Shown piece after piece: positions 37,101 to 51,100 of a stretch of 64,000 bases of DNA. The position numbers and the translations under genes are program-made. The stretch is taken from contig WIXG01000113.1 of NCBI GenBank assembly GCA_009869945.1, positions 1 to 64,000 on the forward strand, written 5' to 3'. Below the pieces are notes generated by a model. It saw nothing but the letters and a program-made list of their open reading frames with translations. It did not search any database and was not told the DNA's origin. The DNA comes from Mesaphorura yosii. Taxonomy: Eukaryota > Arthropoda > Collembola > Poduromorpha > Tullbergiidae. The first letter of the stretch is position 1, and each line of letters begins with the position of its first letter.

Positions 37101-39071
37101 ATGATACTTCCTCCATGCGCAGGTCATGCTTTGACATTTATTAAATCCAGACTTTGGCTGGGTGGATACCAGCTTGGTAGTAATTTACATTCCTCCTGGA
37201 ATGTAAATGTAATTGAATATGAAAAAGTTATTATTTTGGTCCGTGCTTGCTGAGCGAGAGTGCTAGATTGCGACACCAAGTTTCGAATCATTTCTTCTGC
37301 AAATTGCCTTGTGCCTGTGCCCGGGACAGACTTTAAATTCCAAGCAGGCACTGTGCCCGTAAAATTGGTTTTGTCTCATGAAAAGCACACGCTTTGATTT
37401 TTACGGTGTCAAGAAGCCGTAATCCTGCCTTTGTAGTTGCTCTTTACTGTTGTTACTGCTCAACGAAAATCCAGAATCTGCTTCCGTGACGGTTTAGAAA
37501 GCCATAAAAGCCAACAGCTACGTGAAATGTGACTTGGCAGCAGCAGGGCTCTAAGCCATAAGAAATCAAAACTAGGTTAATTGTATTTATTGTGTTTTAG
37601 GTTTCCAACATCTGGTTTCTTTTTCCAACAACTTCAAGCTCCTATTGTTTAGAATAATAAACCGATGGTGTTCTGGCTGGTACTGATTGGCGAAACATTC
37701 GGAGAGGCAGAAGGAACATTGACTCTCTTTTTGTGTAAAAATAACTCAAATCTTGAATCCTGCTTGACAAACGCACATTATTCGCAAATGCAGTTCTGGC
37801 TGTGTGTTATTATCGCTAATCAACTGAGACTGGAGACAAGCCCGAGACGCGTTGAGATGAAATGAAGAGCAGGCGAAATATGATAATTTATGTGTCGATG
37901 GCACGAAGCCAAGACTCAATTTATTAATTTTATTGAATTTCTTTGAAAGTTTAATCCAATGGCAACTTCCGAGTGCTTTCGTACGTATGCGTGCGGAAAT
38001 TTGTCTCTGAGAGTGACTCTTTGCGCCTTTATTCTTGTAGAAATCAACGATTGAAATGTGAAAGGAGGAAGGCTTATCACTGCAAACTTTGCCATTTCCT
38101 GCTCATTCTACTGGTTGTTCTGGAAGCAAGAGCTCGCAAATTGATGGCAGAGCTGTTGCACTGCTTCCACAATCATATTTCATGCTCGGTAATTTTTCCC
38201 TACAATGTTAAGGAATTTTGTCACGACTTGAGCAGCGAAGGAGCAAGAAGCCAACTTTCCTTCGTTGATGGTCCTTTCACTTGAGTCTGAAGTCTGAGTT
38301 ATCTCGAAATATGTTCCGTGTATGCGAGTCGAGGTGATTTGTATTGCCGGTGCGTACCTTGGCTCAGTATTTCTATACTTGCTCGTATGCAGTTTGCTAG
38401 TTTTGCGTGTGGTTGGTTGCTATTTTTAATCCTCCACGGTAAAAGCATTTCGACTTCCTCTCTAGAAACAGCACGAGACGCAATGCACGCATTCTCATAA
38501 TAATAGCAGGCGGTGGACGAGATCGATATTCCGCCCGAAAGATATGATTCAATCCAAGTAAAAATAAGTGTTGCGAGAATAGAAGAGTGCGCTCGAGACG
38601 ATGCACCTGAAACTTTCAGCGTTAGCAGGAAGAAGAGTTGAATGAAGAATGATCCTTTGAGCTCAAAAAGCAAGCTCGTTTACCTCTCACCTTTGCGTTG
38701 CGTCGACTGGCAAAAGTCGTTGTAAGAAAAATGTCGAGTCGTCTAACTTTGATTAGAAATAAGCAGTCGCATTTCCCCGTCCCCCGGAATATGAAATGAG
38801 AGTGTCACGCACTTTTCATCGTAGTCCGCCTCCTTACTCCTATTATGCATTAGTTAATGGCCTCTGTTGCCGGCTGTGAGATGAATAATAAACACTTTTC
38901 ACGCCAACACGGAAAAATATGCAAATCTCGAACGACAATTCTTATTATAAACGCATTGTCGATTCGACTGGCCTCTTTGCCGCACTCGCGAGATTTGTCG
39001 GTGATTGAAATGTGAATGGGATCCTTATTATACGAATGCATTGATTGTAATGGCGATGTGTTTTTTTACAG
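19198..39071. other. About 20 kb without a supportable gene
   Basis: This runs from the 5' end of the fusion enzyme to the first recognised otopetrin exon. All frames are short, mostly begin at non-ATG codons and show neither domains nor consistent splice pairs. The first otopetrin exon begins directly after a strong acceptor (T-tract then ACAG at 39071), so at least one upstream non-coding exon and promoter should lie in this region. Small items inside it (the open frame at 19198-19497, repeats at 20540-20693, a palindrome at 30586, a possible terminal exon near 24391-24602 and a hairpin at 37183) are described elsewhere. Confidence 0.6.
20540..20693. repeat. Short direct repeat and a C12 homopolymer
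   Basis: TGCGGACGTTGTAGA occurs at 20540-20554 and again at 20579-20593, 39 bp apart, followed in each case by a similar AG-rich tail. A run of twelve C lies at 20682-20693. No gene is associated. Confidence 0.8.
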
Positions 39072-39073
39072 GA

Positions 39074-42000
39074 ATGCAGCGTTGTCCTTACTTGGCTGAG
39101 ATGAAAGAGAGATTTTGGCGAAGTAATGGCAACGAAAGCAAGAAAGCCACAGACGACGAAGGAGATGAACTTTTGAAAAGTGTTGCAATGACTACGAAAA
39201 GCAAACAGTCGACAATTGCTCGCCTCGCGCAGCCAGAACCGGATGATCCTGACGAGACACTTCCCATGCTCCCGCCGCCATCTGCCATTGCTACTTCAAC
39301 CCCGGGACAAGTTCAGACTGTTGTCAAGGCAAGTACACGCAATGCACGCAGCCTGCTTTTCATTCCCTGCACACTTTCTCCGTCTTGCCTTCCATCGCTT
39401 GTTGAGCGCTTTCGCCCCGTTGTTCAATCGATTCCTTCGTAACAAACTCGACTCGAGCAGGGCAAAATAGACGCCGAATTTAAATTACTCAAGTGCGGAA
39501 GGGTAGCAACAGCGACCCAACCCCGAAACGAGCACAAAACGAAACAAAACTCAGACGAGCGCCGCGACCGGGCTTTGAAGTCTAACAGATTATTGCATGC
39601 GACGAGACAGTTTAATTTCTTACTCTGCTCTCCAGTGCGACGCAGGCGGACGCACACAACAGAAATAAAAAACGAATAAAAGTAAATACGCAATCGATTG
39701 CGAGGATTCGTTAGGACGAGAGTGAGCATTTCGGGCACTAATGAGCTCATTGCACTCTGGCTCAAGTCTCGTATCTCTGAACCCTGGCAGATAGTTACGA
39801 CTTTTAAACCAATCAAGCGAATCAATGATTTCTTCGGTAATGATTTAACGAGCCATAATAAAGCCGAAAAGAGAATAACAAAACGTATTTATCCCGAATC
39901 CACCTGAGAGATAAACTTTATTTTGAGCAGTACATTGCTTCTATGTTCATGGTCCCTGCCTTAGGTTACATTTAAGACACAGGCAAACAACGAGCGCACT
40001 GAAACGCGAACGTGCTGTGTACACTTGCACATTACTTGATGGCTTTACAAAATGAGGTCTTTGTTGTAGAAAATCAATTCCTGGATAGTTCGTGTTTCTG
40101 ATTCCGCCAGTATTTTCCTGCCTCGGATTTATTGCCACTTTTACTGCGCGAATTTATTACTGTCACCTGTAATTGCTTATATGGTCGCATTTGTTTTATT
40201 GTGCTACAAATCGCTAATTCAGTCCCTCTTTTGTGTCTCTCATGTGGACGAAGCGTCGGGTGGATGCAGAGACTCGGACTGCCTTCCAAACCAGTCTGTA
40301 ATTGTTGGCTAGTTAATATGCGAGGAAATAACGAACTTATCGACGGCCGGAGTTATCAAATTATGTGACGCACGAGTCCCACGCTGTGATCAACGCGTGT
40401 TCTTGACAGGCGAACGACAATATTTCGGTTATGCAGCACAGGCCGTGTTGCGCATTTATTTTGTACAGGCGATGCGAAAGGCGATGGAGAGACGAGAGTT
40501 GCTAAATATCACCATTGAGACCGAAACCCCAAGCATGTGCGCCCCTTCGTCTGTGTAATGAAGAGGAAGTTGAACAATGTCACAGAGCAGAACATGCCCT
40601 AAAGTTCTCCCTTGTGCTACAATTTTCTTTTATGTCACTGTAAAAGTCAAGTTTGTTAATGGCACTAATACGGCTGCTCGTGTTTCCCATTATGCCGAAA
40701 ATAATACCATTGCACATAGCAAAGACAGCAGGCTCACATTGCGGCAGCTTTTGATGGAAGCTGGAACGTAGAAACGAGACACCAGAAATGAGGCTGGATT
40801 TTGCTCATTTAGTATGCACAGAGGAATCAATCAGAGTAGACAGTTTCTCAATGAGGGTGATAGTGAAAACGATAACCCGTTCTGATTTGGTGACACGGGC
40901 TTAGCAGTTAGCAGGCGGAAGTTTACGCGTTTAGTTGTGGAATTTTTGTGTCGCATTCAAATGGAGGCTCCCCTAGTACAGGTCATCATTATTTAAACAT
41001 GTCTTGCTCTTAATTGACATTTCGTGATCTCAAAGTCCTTCTGAAAGTCTGAAGTCCTTTTATTCCAATTATTCACCTGCGAATTGAAATACATGCGAGC
41101 TATAATGAAGTGAAAGTTTGCACGCATTAACAAACCATACTGTAAGACACAAAGTGGTCTAACTTGGCAACTTGGCATTTATTTAACCACTCGAGTTCCC
41201 TTCCCTTGTTATAGGTGAAAGAGTTTCTGACCATGTGTCCACACTGACTCTCGTTTCTCTCCTTTCTCTGCTGTTTGTGTCGTGTCCATTACATTTGAAT
41301 TTAAATTTCTTGTATTTTTTATGATCGTCTTTTGTCCTGAGAGTGCGAGTTTCCAAGTTTTATGACTGGTGGTTGTTGGCTTCTTACGGAGACTTGCCGG
41401 AAATTTCTTCCGCAGTGTGCGGGCACAAGGGAGGCATAATTCCCACAACAAGCACTCCACGCATGCACACAAACTGAGCAGCCAGGCAAGACTTCACTCG
41501 CGAGAAACGCGAAAGCAAAAGCAACAGCAGAAACACAAAGTGAAATTGATGTTGGGAAAGTTTTCTTGTTTCTTCCTCTGTTTTCTTGTATTCATAAATA
41601 TGTGAATGATAAATATATTTATAAAATATTACACTACATCGGTAGTATGAAACAGTTCGCTAGAGAGAGCAAGCCATAAAAATAAAATAAAAAAGTTTAA
41701 AGGCATTTCATTTTGTACTAGAATTATGTGCGCTGCAAGAGCGTAATAAGCAAGCAGGCGGATACAAGCTTGACTTTCATTATTTGTCTCCCTTGCCGGT
41801 TGCGAGTAATCATAATGACTACATTCTACACAGGAAGCCCAATTTCGCAAACAAGTGCATAAATTGTTTCTGGAGAGTCCAGTCAAGTGAGCTCGCGAGT
41901 CAAGTACAAGTTTGTGTGCAAGCGCACAATTTGACATCGGTTACTTGTGTGCCTGGCGCCAATTCAAGCTTCCCGTCGACAAGCGACAGAGAAGAAAGCT

Positions 42001-42197
42001 TTGACAGAGCAGAGAAAAGAATATGCATACGAAATTTCTAATATTTTGCTTCATATTTTCCTATAGGTGAAGCCAGATGGTTCTGGATCCCGCACCGTGG
42101 CCGCTGAACGAACGCCTTCTTTCATTTGGTACCAACAACCCTCCGCCATTAAGCAATGGTGTTGCAACTACCGCTACAAATTCCCCAAAAACGCCAA
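39074..42197 (+). CDS. otop: Otopetrin N-terminal exon pair, isoform A
   Basis: Exon 39072-39328 follows a T-tract and ACAG; its first ATG is at 39074 and it encodes 85 residues from MQRCPYLAEMKERFW, ending VQTVVK. The donor reads AAG|GCAAGT, a good GC-type donor. Exon 42067-42197 begins after TTTCCTATAG with VKPDGSGSRT and ends PKNA plus two bases before GTAAGTAA, leaving phase 2. That phase fits the first transmembrane exon at 48419 exactly, and does not fit the exon at 45695. Both are cytosolic N-terminal sequence. A separate gene is possible but less likely given the phase match and the lack of a stop. Confidence 0.72.
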
Positions 42198-45100
42198 GTA
42201 AGTAATTAAACTGGCTCGTGAAAAGAGAAAGGCTGAAAAAATTTGAATGCTTTCACCTGAAAGAAACAGAATGCAGACTCACCATTTCGAACAGCCAGAT
42301 TGCACTACTGCACTTTGTTAATAGAAGGGCAATGACAGGCTTTAATGAAGGTGCGGCAGTTAAAGCATCAACAAAACCATAAAATTATGCTTTAGTGTTA
42401 TTGCATCCTCGATTCTGCTGTCACGCCGTCAGCAGCATTACATTTGCCTTCGGGACTTATTGGCGTTATTGGCCATTGGACGACTGTTATGGTTATGATA
42501 GGAACTCTCTCCCTTCAGAATTGCCTGCTTAATTTTTTCCATACATCATTTTCAGTCTTTATGATCTTGTTATAATGCCATTACTGACTGAGCTGGTTCC
42601 CAATAGTCGAGTCATGTACTTGCATTTGATGCACTTTGTAAATGGCCAAACCATATTCTCGTACTTGTTCCCCGCAGCCTCCTGCCGTCCATGTTCACAT
42701 TTTTGTTAATACTGTCATTTAATGCGAAAAGTCATAATTCTATAAACTAATGGCATGAACGGAAGGAATAGGAAAAATTCAGTGAGGCCTACTTCAGCAT
42801 TGTTGTTCGGAATTCTTTACAGGGATGCAGAATCGAATGCAATCCATTACGATGTCATTTTCCCTGTAGCAACATTTAAGCCGGGACAATAACAGGGACC
42901 CCATTCCATTTTCCATTTCGCCATTTCTCCTCCCTTTATCCCTCTCCTTGTCTCTTTGATTTAAGAGTGAGCACTCTCCGTCTCGCTCGCTCTCTTCAAG
43001 CTCAATTTTCCATCTTGTGACTTTCGCTTCGGGTTTGCAGAGATGACTTTTACCACACGATGCAAACTGCATCTGATTACATCACATTGCACAATGCATT
43101 GAGAAGGATGCAGTAATAACAGCAATGACGATGATCATATTCATACTTGTATGCATGAAGCTGAGCATTCTTCAGAAAGTGCCAGAGCCAGAGAGCTTTC
43201 TCCCCACGGAAAAAATGAAGCAATGGAAATACTTCTCCACTCGCACGCATAAACACGGCGCATTTCGCAGTTCGTCATTCGCCTTGTTGGTCATGTCACG
43301 CACGTATTACAGCCCATCACGAGTTCATAGTCGCAGCCACGGTCACACTGGAGCCCAAACAAACGTCCGCGTAGCATAATAAAATGTAATCGATCATGGA
43401 ATTGAACACGTTTCCCCTTTCTCTGCTCTGCTGCTTGATGATGATGATATTATATGGTGCCTTATTATAAAGAGAATAAACTCTTTAGCGCATGATCGTT
43501 CGAGAGACTATAAATAAATAGCGTGGCGGTGCGGTGCGTGTGGCATTTGTACCTACAATTTTACTGCCACACTTCCCTGTGTTCGCCCTGCCGCTTTGTT
43601 CAGCGATGGTTGGTGGGCTCGCTGATTGATAGAGTCGACTGAGCACCGGAATGGACTTTCCCTGAACCGAAAGACTTTTATGATTGTAATATATTACGCG
43701 TATCGCATTTCGCATTTCCTCGCACAAGATCAATACGGATACTCCAGGCGCGAAGGCGTGCGGCGAGAAGTATTTGTGCAATTTCCACGCGATGCAAGCA
43801 CTCGAACAGTCGCACGTTGTAATGACAGAGGGCTAGCCTGGTAAGGTATTCGGATGATTATTATTATTGCTCTGCTGATGCTCTCTCAAAATAATTTCAG
43901 AGCAGGAAGGTGATGGCAAAAGTTTCCAAGCACGCGGGTCGAACATACTTTAGTGTTATTAGAGTGGAAACAAGAGAACGTACTGATGAAAGCGAAAAGA
44001 CCAACAGGTACCTCAACTCAACACTCAACACAGCGCGGAGAAAATGCGAAGCAATAAAGTAGAACCTGTTTACAATAACTGCCTGATTGCCTGGGCTGCA
44101 TTGCTTTTACTCGCACTTCAATGGCGTGCAACGGAAAATGGGCAAACTATTTATTCCGGGTACGGCAAAGATGCAAAGAGAAACATTGATCCGGAGTAAG
44201 TAGTTTATGAACAAACTCGAGTTTGAACAGTTTCTTGCCTTGGTCGAAGCTAGTTGCAGAAAAGAAGGAAACGAGAGGAAAGTGCGAGCGGTGTGGGCGA
44301 GAGATGCATTCCAAATTGAGTAGATGGAGAAGGAATTCACATCTCGAGAGGTGAAAGCACTCTGAATGACTCTCCAGCCTCCGCTCAGTCCAGACGCAAA
44401 GATTTTACGCAGCAGGCGCACTTGTAACGTGCAAGAGTTCTCGACTCATAGTCCAGAAGCTCAGCTTGCATTGGCTCATACGTATTTAGGCTAATAGGAA
44501 AGGCATGTGTTGGTAAACACAGAATTTGATTGGAGCGGAGCGCCAAAGTGCAGCGCAAGCTTGGTCGCAGTCTCAGCACTATTTTTCAGTGTGGGTTCAA
44601 ATATTTTTCAATTCATTAAATATTAATATATTGCATCTTGCCTGTCCATTCTCTGCACTGCAAAATGCTGCAGTACCACACGAAAATAAATAATGGGCAT
44701 TTTTCTTCTGCTCCACGCGCGTCGATGGTTTCCATTTAAGAGGCAGGGCAAGTAATCATTTGCTCTCGTCGTCCTGTTGACATCTTGTATGGTCTCGGTT
44801 TCGATCCTCTGTTTCCGATCCGTTCATTGCACTGCATGTACATTGTCACTACAGTGTACAAATGCTGAACTACTGTGCACTGTGGAAGAATGCGGAGGAT
44901 AAATGAGCCGCAGCCAGCAGCGACAGAAGTGAAATGGAATGATAAGCGTGAGTAAAGTTGTTACCAACTTTGTTTTTTCGCTTCCTATTGCCTCTTCCTG
45001 TGCTCCGGCACTGCCTGTCGGCCCGCAAAGAGAAAGCCAGTTATGGTTTCTCTGTCTCCAGCCAGCCTGAGCTCGCTCTGTACGCGGTGGCTGTGCGTTT

Positions 45101-48100
45101 GGGCGAGGATGGACTTCTGAAGGGGGTTGAGATCAGATTCCGAGTCAAGTAACGGGAGAGAAGAGAGCGGTGCACAGCGGTGGTGGTGTGCTGGGCGGGG
45201 GTCTCGTTTCTCGTATTCGCTTTCTCTCCATTCTTCTGGATGAAATATGGTCCTCTCCATTGCAATAATGTGCTGCGTACTCTGTAAGGCAGTAACCATA
45301 GAAACTGGAGTCTGCGGGTTCCTCTGGAATAGATCGAACTCGCTTCTCGGTTGCTGGCTGTGAAAGGAGCTCTGTGTCTGTTTTCGTTGGTCTGAGCATC
45401 GACCGACGCAGTACTTCTTCGTGCTCCTGGACAAACAACCTCTTTTTCTTCTCCTTTGGTTCTTTGAAGCCATTTTTGTGTCTCCTCAGTTGGAGTCTGT
45501 TCTCGTCGTCTCTTCTTCGCTAATTCTGTCTGGTGCTCTGAGCCCAATTAATTTACGCTCCTTAATCTTCTCTTCTTCGCCGTCCTGAGTGCGTGCGTGC
45601 ATAATATTTTCGGAATTTCGTGTCCTTCAACGGTTTCACTCTGTTCCCCAAAAAGAAAGGAGGGTCCAACCACCTCGTTGACACCCAAGCAACAATGGGC
45701 GGTGGACAACAGGTGCACGTGGCCACAGTGGAGTCCGAGGCAGACAGCTATAACAAGCAAATGTCTGAGGCCGCGACGCTGCCCCTCACCGAGGGGAAGA
45801 AGGCCAAGTCCAAAGAAAAGCGCCCGAAGGAGAAAAAGACCAAGAGCGTCACTGTCGTTGAGTGCACTGGCGGGCCAGGAACGGCACCAGAAGAGTTTCC
45901 ACTGCCTCCACCAGAAGACACGCTCCTCAACCTCATCGTACTCAATCGGTATTTACATCTTGACATCATAAACCCATAAAAATTAGCGCCATGTACAGAC
46001 AGGGCGGTCTCCTTCTTTCCGCCTCCGTGCTCGGCCTTTTGCAATCCGCTACAAATCCTTTTGTCTTTCCTGATTACAACAATGCAAAATGGAATTAGAG
46101 CTTTTAATGAAGCGGTCTCATGTGTGGGAAGAGTTTTTATTGCTTTCTTCACATACATCGAGTGCGAGCACCACAACACAGCATAATCCAGAGCATAGCG
46201 CATGGTACATAGTATAAGCAGCACTAGCAAAGGTTGTCGAACCGGTTGAATAATACGAGCGTCGTGAGCAACAATAACAAACACGCAAGGAAAGGCAAGA
46301 AGTATAAACAATACGAATACAAAATGTAAAGTTCAGGTTTAAAATGCACGCCAGCCCAGCAGTAACGACGTGAAGGCTGTTATTTGGTAAGGTCATTCAA
46401 CATTCAGCAGACTGGTTGCGCAATACTTTATGAGGAGTCCTGCCTGGTTTCGCTTTCACTGTGCATTAAGTAGGGAGGAAAATTGCTGCTCTCTCGGTAT
46501 TGTCTAACTGCGCACAGTTAAATTTTTATATGAACTCGCCATGGCATGGCGTGAAAGCTGAGCACCGTGCGGGACATCACCGGTGGACAGGCGAGAATGT
46601 AGTCAGCCCTGCATTTGCGTGTGAATTTAATTTCATCGGTCGCTTCGCCCATGCATTGCACTTGGAATGTGTACGTAGTGCACGTGATTATAATATTACA
46701 CGAAGTAATCCATGAAAATTCTGAGTCGAGTCGGTATTGTTGATGGTTGTGCTGTTGCTCCCTGGCAGGCAGACTTCTGCCCCGTAGCCATGCAGTGCGT
46801 GCACGGGCTTTAAAATAAAGGGGACGCGACGTTAAGGGGTTCCGTCTTCCTTGCCGAGGCAATGGACGCGCTGTAAATATCACAGTGATCATCTTCCTAT
46901 GCACGAGAATGCATTTTATTCTACATCGCATTATATAATCGTGCGGAGGCTATTATTATTATGAATCTTGGTTGTTGCTGGTTCAGTTGTCGAATTCAAT
47001 GGCAATGGCAGTGGCAGTGGCAGTGGCTTGAGTAGTCAAGTTTGTTGCGTATTTTGTTGTTGCATTGGGAAATGCTCAAGATTTTTGTAGACTCGCAACA
47101 CAGGACACAACAGCAATAGTATCGAGCAGCGTAGCGTAGCGTGGCTGAGACGGGCTTGGAACATTGTTTTGTTGCTGCGTTAACTGCTGTTGCTGGTTAG
47201 TAGTGTTTTGGTGGTGCTTCGGTTCGTGCATGTTGCTGTCGACGCGAAATGAAATCAGACTAGATGAAATGCTTCGCTTTTGTTGTGACTTTGGCCAGTT
47301 GTCTGGTTGTTAGTGACTTTGGTGCGTGGTGCTGATCTCCACCGAAACAAGTAGTTGCGTTCAGAAGCTTCGAGTGATCGGAGTTGCATTACAAGAAAAG
47401 TTTGTCTCATTTGTGCTTCGTGCTTTCGTGCATAGTTTCTAATTTTCTTAGATCGAGACCGCACTGCATTCGCTCCTCGTGCGTATGCACGAAAGGCCTC
47501 AAGATGTGGTTGAGTGAGTCGGAAAGGTATTACGCAGAATTTCATTAGTATGAAATGTAGCCAAGAAGGCCGTAATTTGGGGACATTCGCATTGCATTCC
47601 TGTCTTGAACATAAAAATTAGACAACGCGGTAGGATCTTCGGTCGTTCGTCAAATACGCGTCTCTCATGCAACCGTGACTGTAACTTAGGGTTGTGTTGT
47701 TAACTTACGGCTGTTTTGGTGAAATTATGTCTGCTTTTACATTGCAAATCCCAAGAGATGAGAAAGACGAAGAAATTCCAGAGTATCCATTTCCATGCTC
47801 AGCCTTTGAAATGCCGAGTATGGAGATTAACAAATCATAAAGGGCTCTTGCTGGAAACTAGAAGATGGAAAGCATGAATTCATGCCTCGTCGTTACAAAT
47901 GAAGATTAAATGGTGTACATAATAGGCGAAAATAAAAAGGAAAGGAAAGAAGGCTCAGCCGAAGCCAAAGAGTTAAGGACTTGTTAGTTTCGGTGGAGTA
48001 TTACAGCAGGAGATGAAACCAAAAGGAGTAAAAAACTATTTGTAATTTTCTGAGACCAGAAAAAAACTCAAATCTCATTTCCTCCGTGTGTTCGTGAATA

Positions 48101-51100
48101 GCCCGAACATATACTGATAGCTGAGATTGTGGCTGAGGCTCCGCTTTGAAGTTGAGAAACTAAAAAATTACACGCCTCCATCCTCCTGACAAGAAATGGG
48201 GCTCGGGTGCCGCGGTGCGAAAGTCACCACCACCAGACTCGAATGTTTATGAAAATTAGAATGGTGATTTTTCATTCTGCGCGGAAGAGATGTCTGTCCA
48301 ATTTCGTTACACTTGCGAAATGGGAGATTTATTTGCGTACATGTGTTTTTCATGCGTGGTTTCAGATCCGAATTGGTTTAGCCGTAAGTCATTTTGTCAT
48401 TTCTTTCTATCTTTGTAGGACTTCGCTCTTCATTATTACGAGTGCACTGTACTGCAAACTTGCCGTAATCGTCTGCCTGGCTGTTTTGCTATCAGAAGTT
48501 GTCACCATTAATGTCCCCCTGCACTTCTTTGAGGTAAGTGCCAGAGAAATCGTGAGTCGTTTAAATTGACAGCAGAACAAAGCAGTCTTTCATTTGCAAG
48601 TCATAAAACTGAATTTTAATCGCATTCTGTTTGCATTTGCGCTATTTCCTCCGCAGCCACTCTTCACGTACTTGTATGGCGGAAGCATTTTGTTCTTTCT
48701 CTACGTGTTCTGCTATCTGCTCCACGACTCCTCTCAGAGGAAGCGACAACGAAATCGGGAGAAGAGCAAACAGGCCAAGAAGGATGAGGAAGCATCGGCT
48801 GAGGCCGCCGTCGCCAAAACGGGAGAACGCAAACAATCCTTTCTCCAAGTAAGCCACGTTTCCATTGCTTGTCTGTCTCGCTGTCGTACACAATTCACAG
48901 CACTCGGCTAAGAAAAGAGAATGCAAGCGCATAAACCAAAAACTTTGCGAAGCACTTAATTCAGTTTCAGTTTATTTTTTATTCGTTTCATGCCACTTTA
49001 CTGTTATTTTGTTTTTGTTGTTGCCCATTATCAGGAAGGTCGTCACAAAGCAAAGTATGAAATTGCAGAGAGAGAAAGACATGAGCCTCTTTTGGTTAAC
49101 GAGGTTTGTGAATCAATTATCATATGATTTCTTATTCTGTCGGGGTTGATTTTGATTTTGTCGTTGCTTTATTAACACTCGGCACTAATCTGGGAAGTTT
49201 ATCTGTTACTGGCGTTAACATCGCACCAGACTTATAACACGGGAGATTCCTCGCCAGTTCTGTCCTCTTGGGCCTTGCCAGTGAAAGTGAACTCCGCATT
49301 CAATCAACTGACTCTGACGTTTAGTATTCGACAAAGGAATTCTCTTTCATCCTTCTCAAAGCTACTTGAATGAAATTTAATCTTCAATGTAAAGAACAAG
49401 AGCTGTTCACTGTATTCGTTTCCTCGTACCGGTACCATGGACCTGGAAATGCGAGAACAATCGAGTTTAGTGAATTGTGCACAGTAATCAGCAAGAGTTA
49501 AGTTGGCATCGACTCAACTCAGATATATTTGAAATTGGACGCTCTTGTCATTTAATACTACATAAAGCAAACTTTTTCCGTTCTCTGTGTTTACTTTCTG
49601 CCAGTGTAACGAGTTCAGTTGCAAAAGAGTCAATTTGTGCGAGCTACAATTCATTGTCAATGAAGCTATGCGCTTGCCTTTCCTCTTCCTATGCCCATGT
49701 TTTGTCTTTCGCTTCGGCGTGACAAACACGACATTATTCACTTTCACTCTCGGCTGCTTCTTTTCGGTGAATTTGCCCATTTTTGTGTCGGAATGTGGGA
49801 CTGGTGAAAGGCGTTGGATGTCATGTTTAATCGGGCGAACGAATTAATGCTCTTGGAACTAAGCTCATATGTTTAAACTGACAACAAGCACATTGCGTTT
49901 TTGCGTTGGGCTAACATTAGACATCCCTGTGCGTATGGCAAAGAGATCATTGTTGAAATATTTGCTTGCAGAGTATGCTAAAGGGCGTTCGCAAGGGCAG
50001 CGACTCGAAGGACGTGAATTTAAACGACGGGTCCGGAGATGCTGGCTCAGCACCTGCTGCTCAGCCGCCAGCTCAGAGTCAAGAGAAATCCCATGGCGAA
50101 GCGTCTTCGTCCAAAGATGGCCCAAAACCAAAAACAAGTCAAAGTAATTAATCATCAGACCTAATTAGCGCTCTAATTGCGGATGGCTCATTGCGATGCG
50201 TGTTGTTTGACAGGTGACACCGCTCATGGCTCGTTTTTCCTTCGTATGGGAGCATTGGGTAAGTAAAGCGTCTTTTTCGCAGTGTTTTCGGAATACCCTT
50301 GGAAAAGAGTTCGGGTGAACCAGACGAGAGTTGTCTCTGTGTTCCCACCATAACCCGGTCAATGCACCTCCTCAGAAGGAAGTGGCTGTAAATTTCAAAG
50401 TAGACACTACCAAGCTCGAACCGAGCAGATTCTTATGAATCATGTCCAGGTTTCAATTAACAATTGATTTTGTCAGTTGAACAAACTTCATTTGGGCACG
50501 TTCCCGAGTTCAGTAGGAGCGTGGCACGGAGAGAAGCATAAATCTCGATCAGTTAGTCTGCTTGTTTACTCGGCAGAGTTCTCAGACCTTCTGCGTAGAA
50601 GCAGGATCGAAATACTGCTCGAATCGATTTTGTGTGAGCAGGAATCCATTATTCTAATTTTGTGTTGGATTTGATTTGAGTGAGCCAACCAACTTGTCAA
50701 TAACAAAGTTTCCAGAAGAGTTTATTTATTCAAGTCGATGTTTGATTCTTTTGTTGGAGGGCTCCTTCATAAAAGACAATTTGATAGATCACTTCAATTT
50801 CTGTCTCGAAGGAGTTCAGCCAAAGTGTACACATCATATTTCATCTTCAGTCTGTCAGCTTCAATACCGCCAAACCAAGGCCAGAGTTATCATGCTTTCT
50901 TTCTGTGCGTTACAGCATTCGGACTTGGCTCGATGGTATACATTGGACTGGAACTTGGATCTTTCATTGACTCGATTCTACCCGTTGACTCGCCCTGTCA
51001 CAACATTCTGCGCGGAGTCAATCCACTTCTCCAACTCATCTTCACATTCATGCAAATGTACTTCATCTTCATCAATGCAAGAGTAAGCATATTTTCGTCT

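Noticed and set aside
45041-45547. 168-codon minus-strand frame before otopetrin exon B
   Set aside because: Its start codon is TTG and it lies antisense to the likely leader of isoform B. Its Arg/Ser/Thr-rich composition reflects CT-rich leader sequence.
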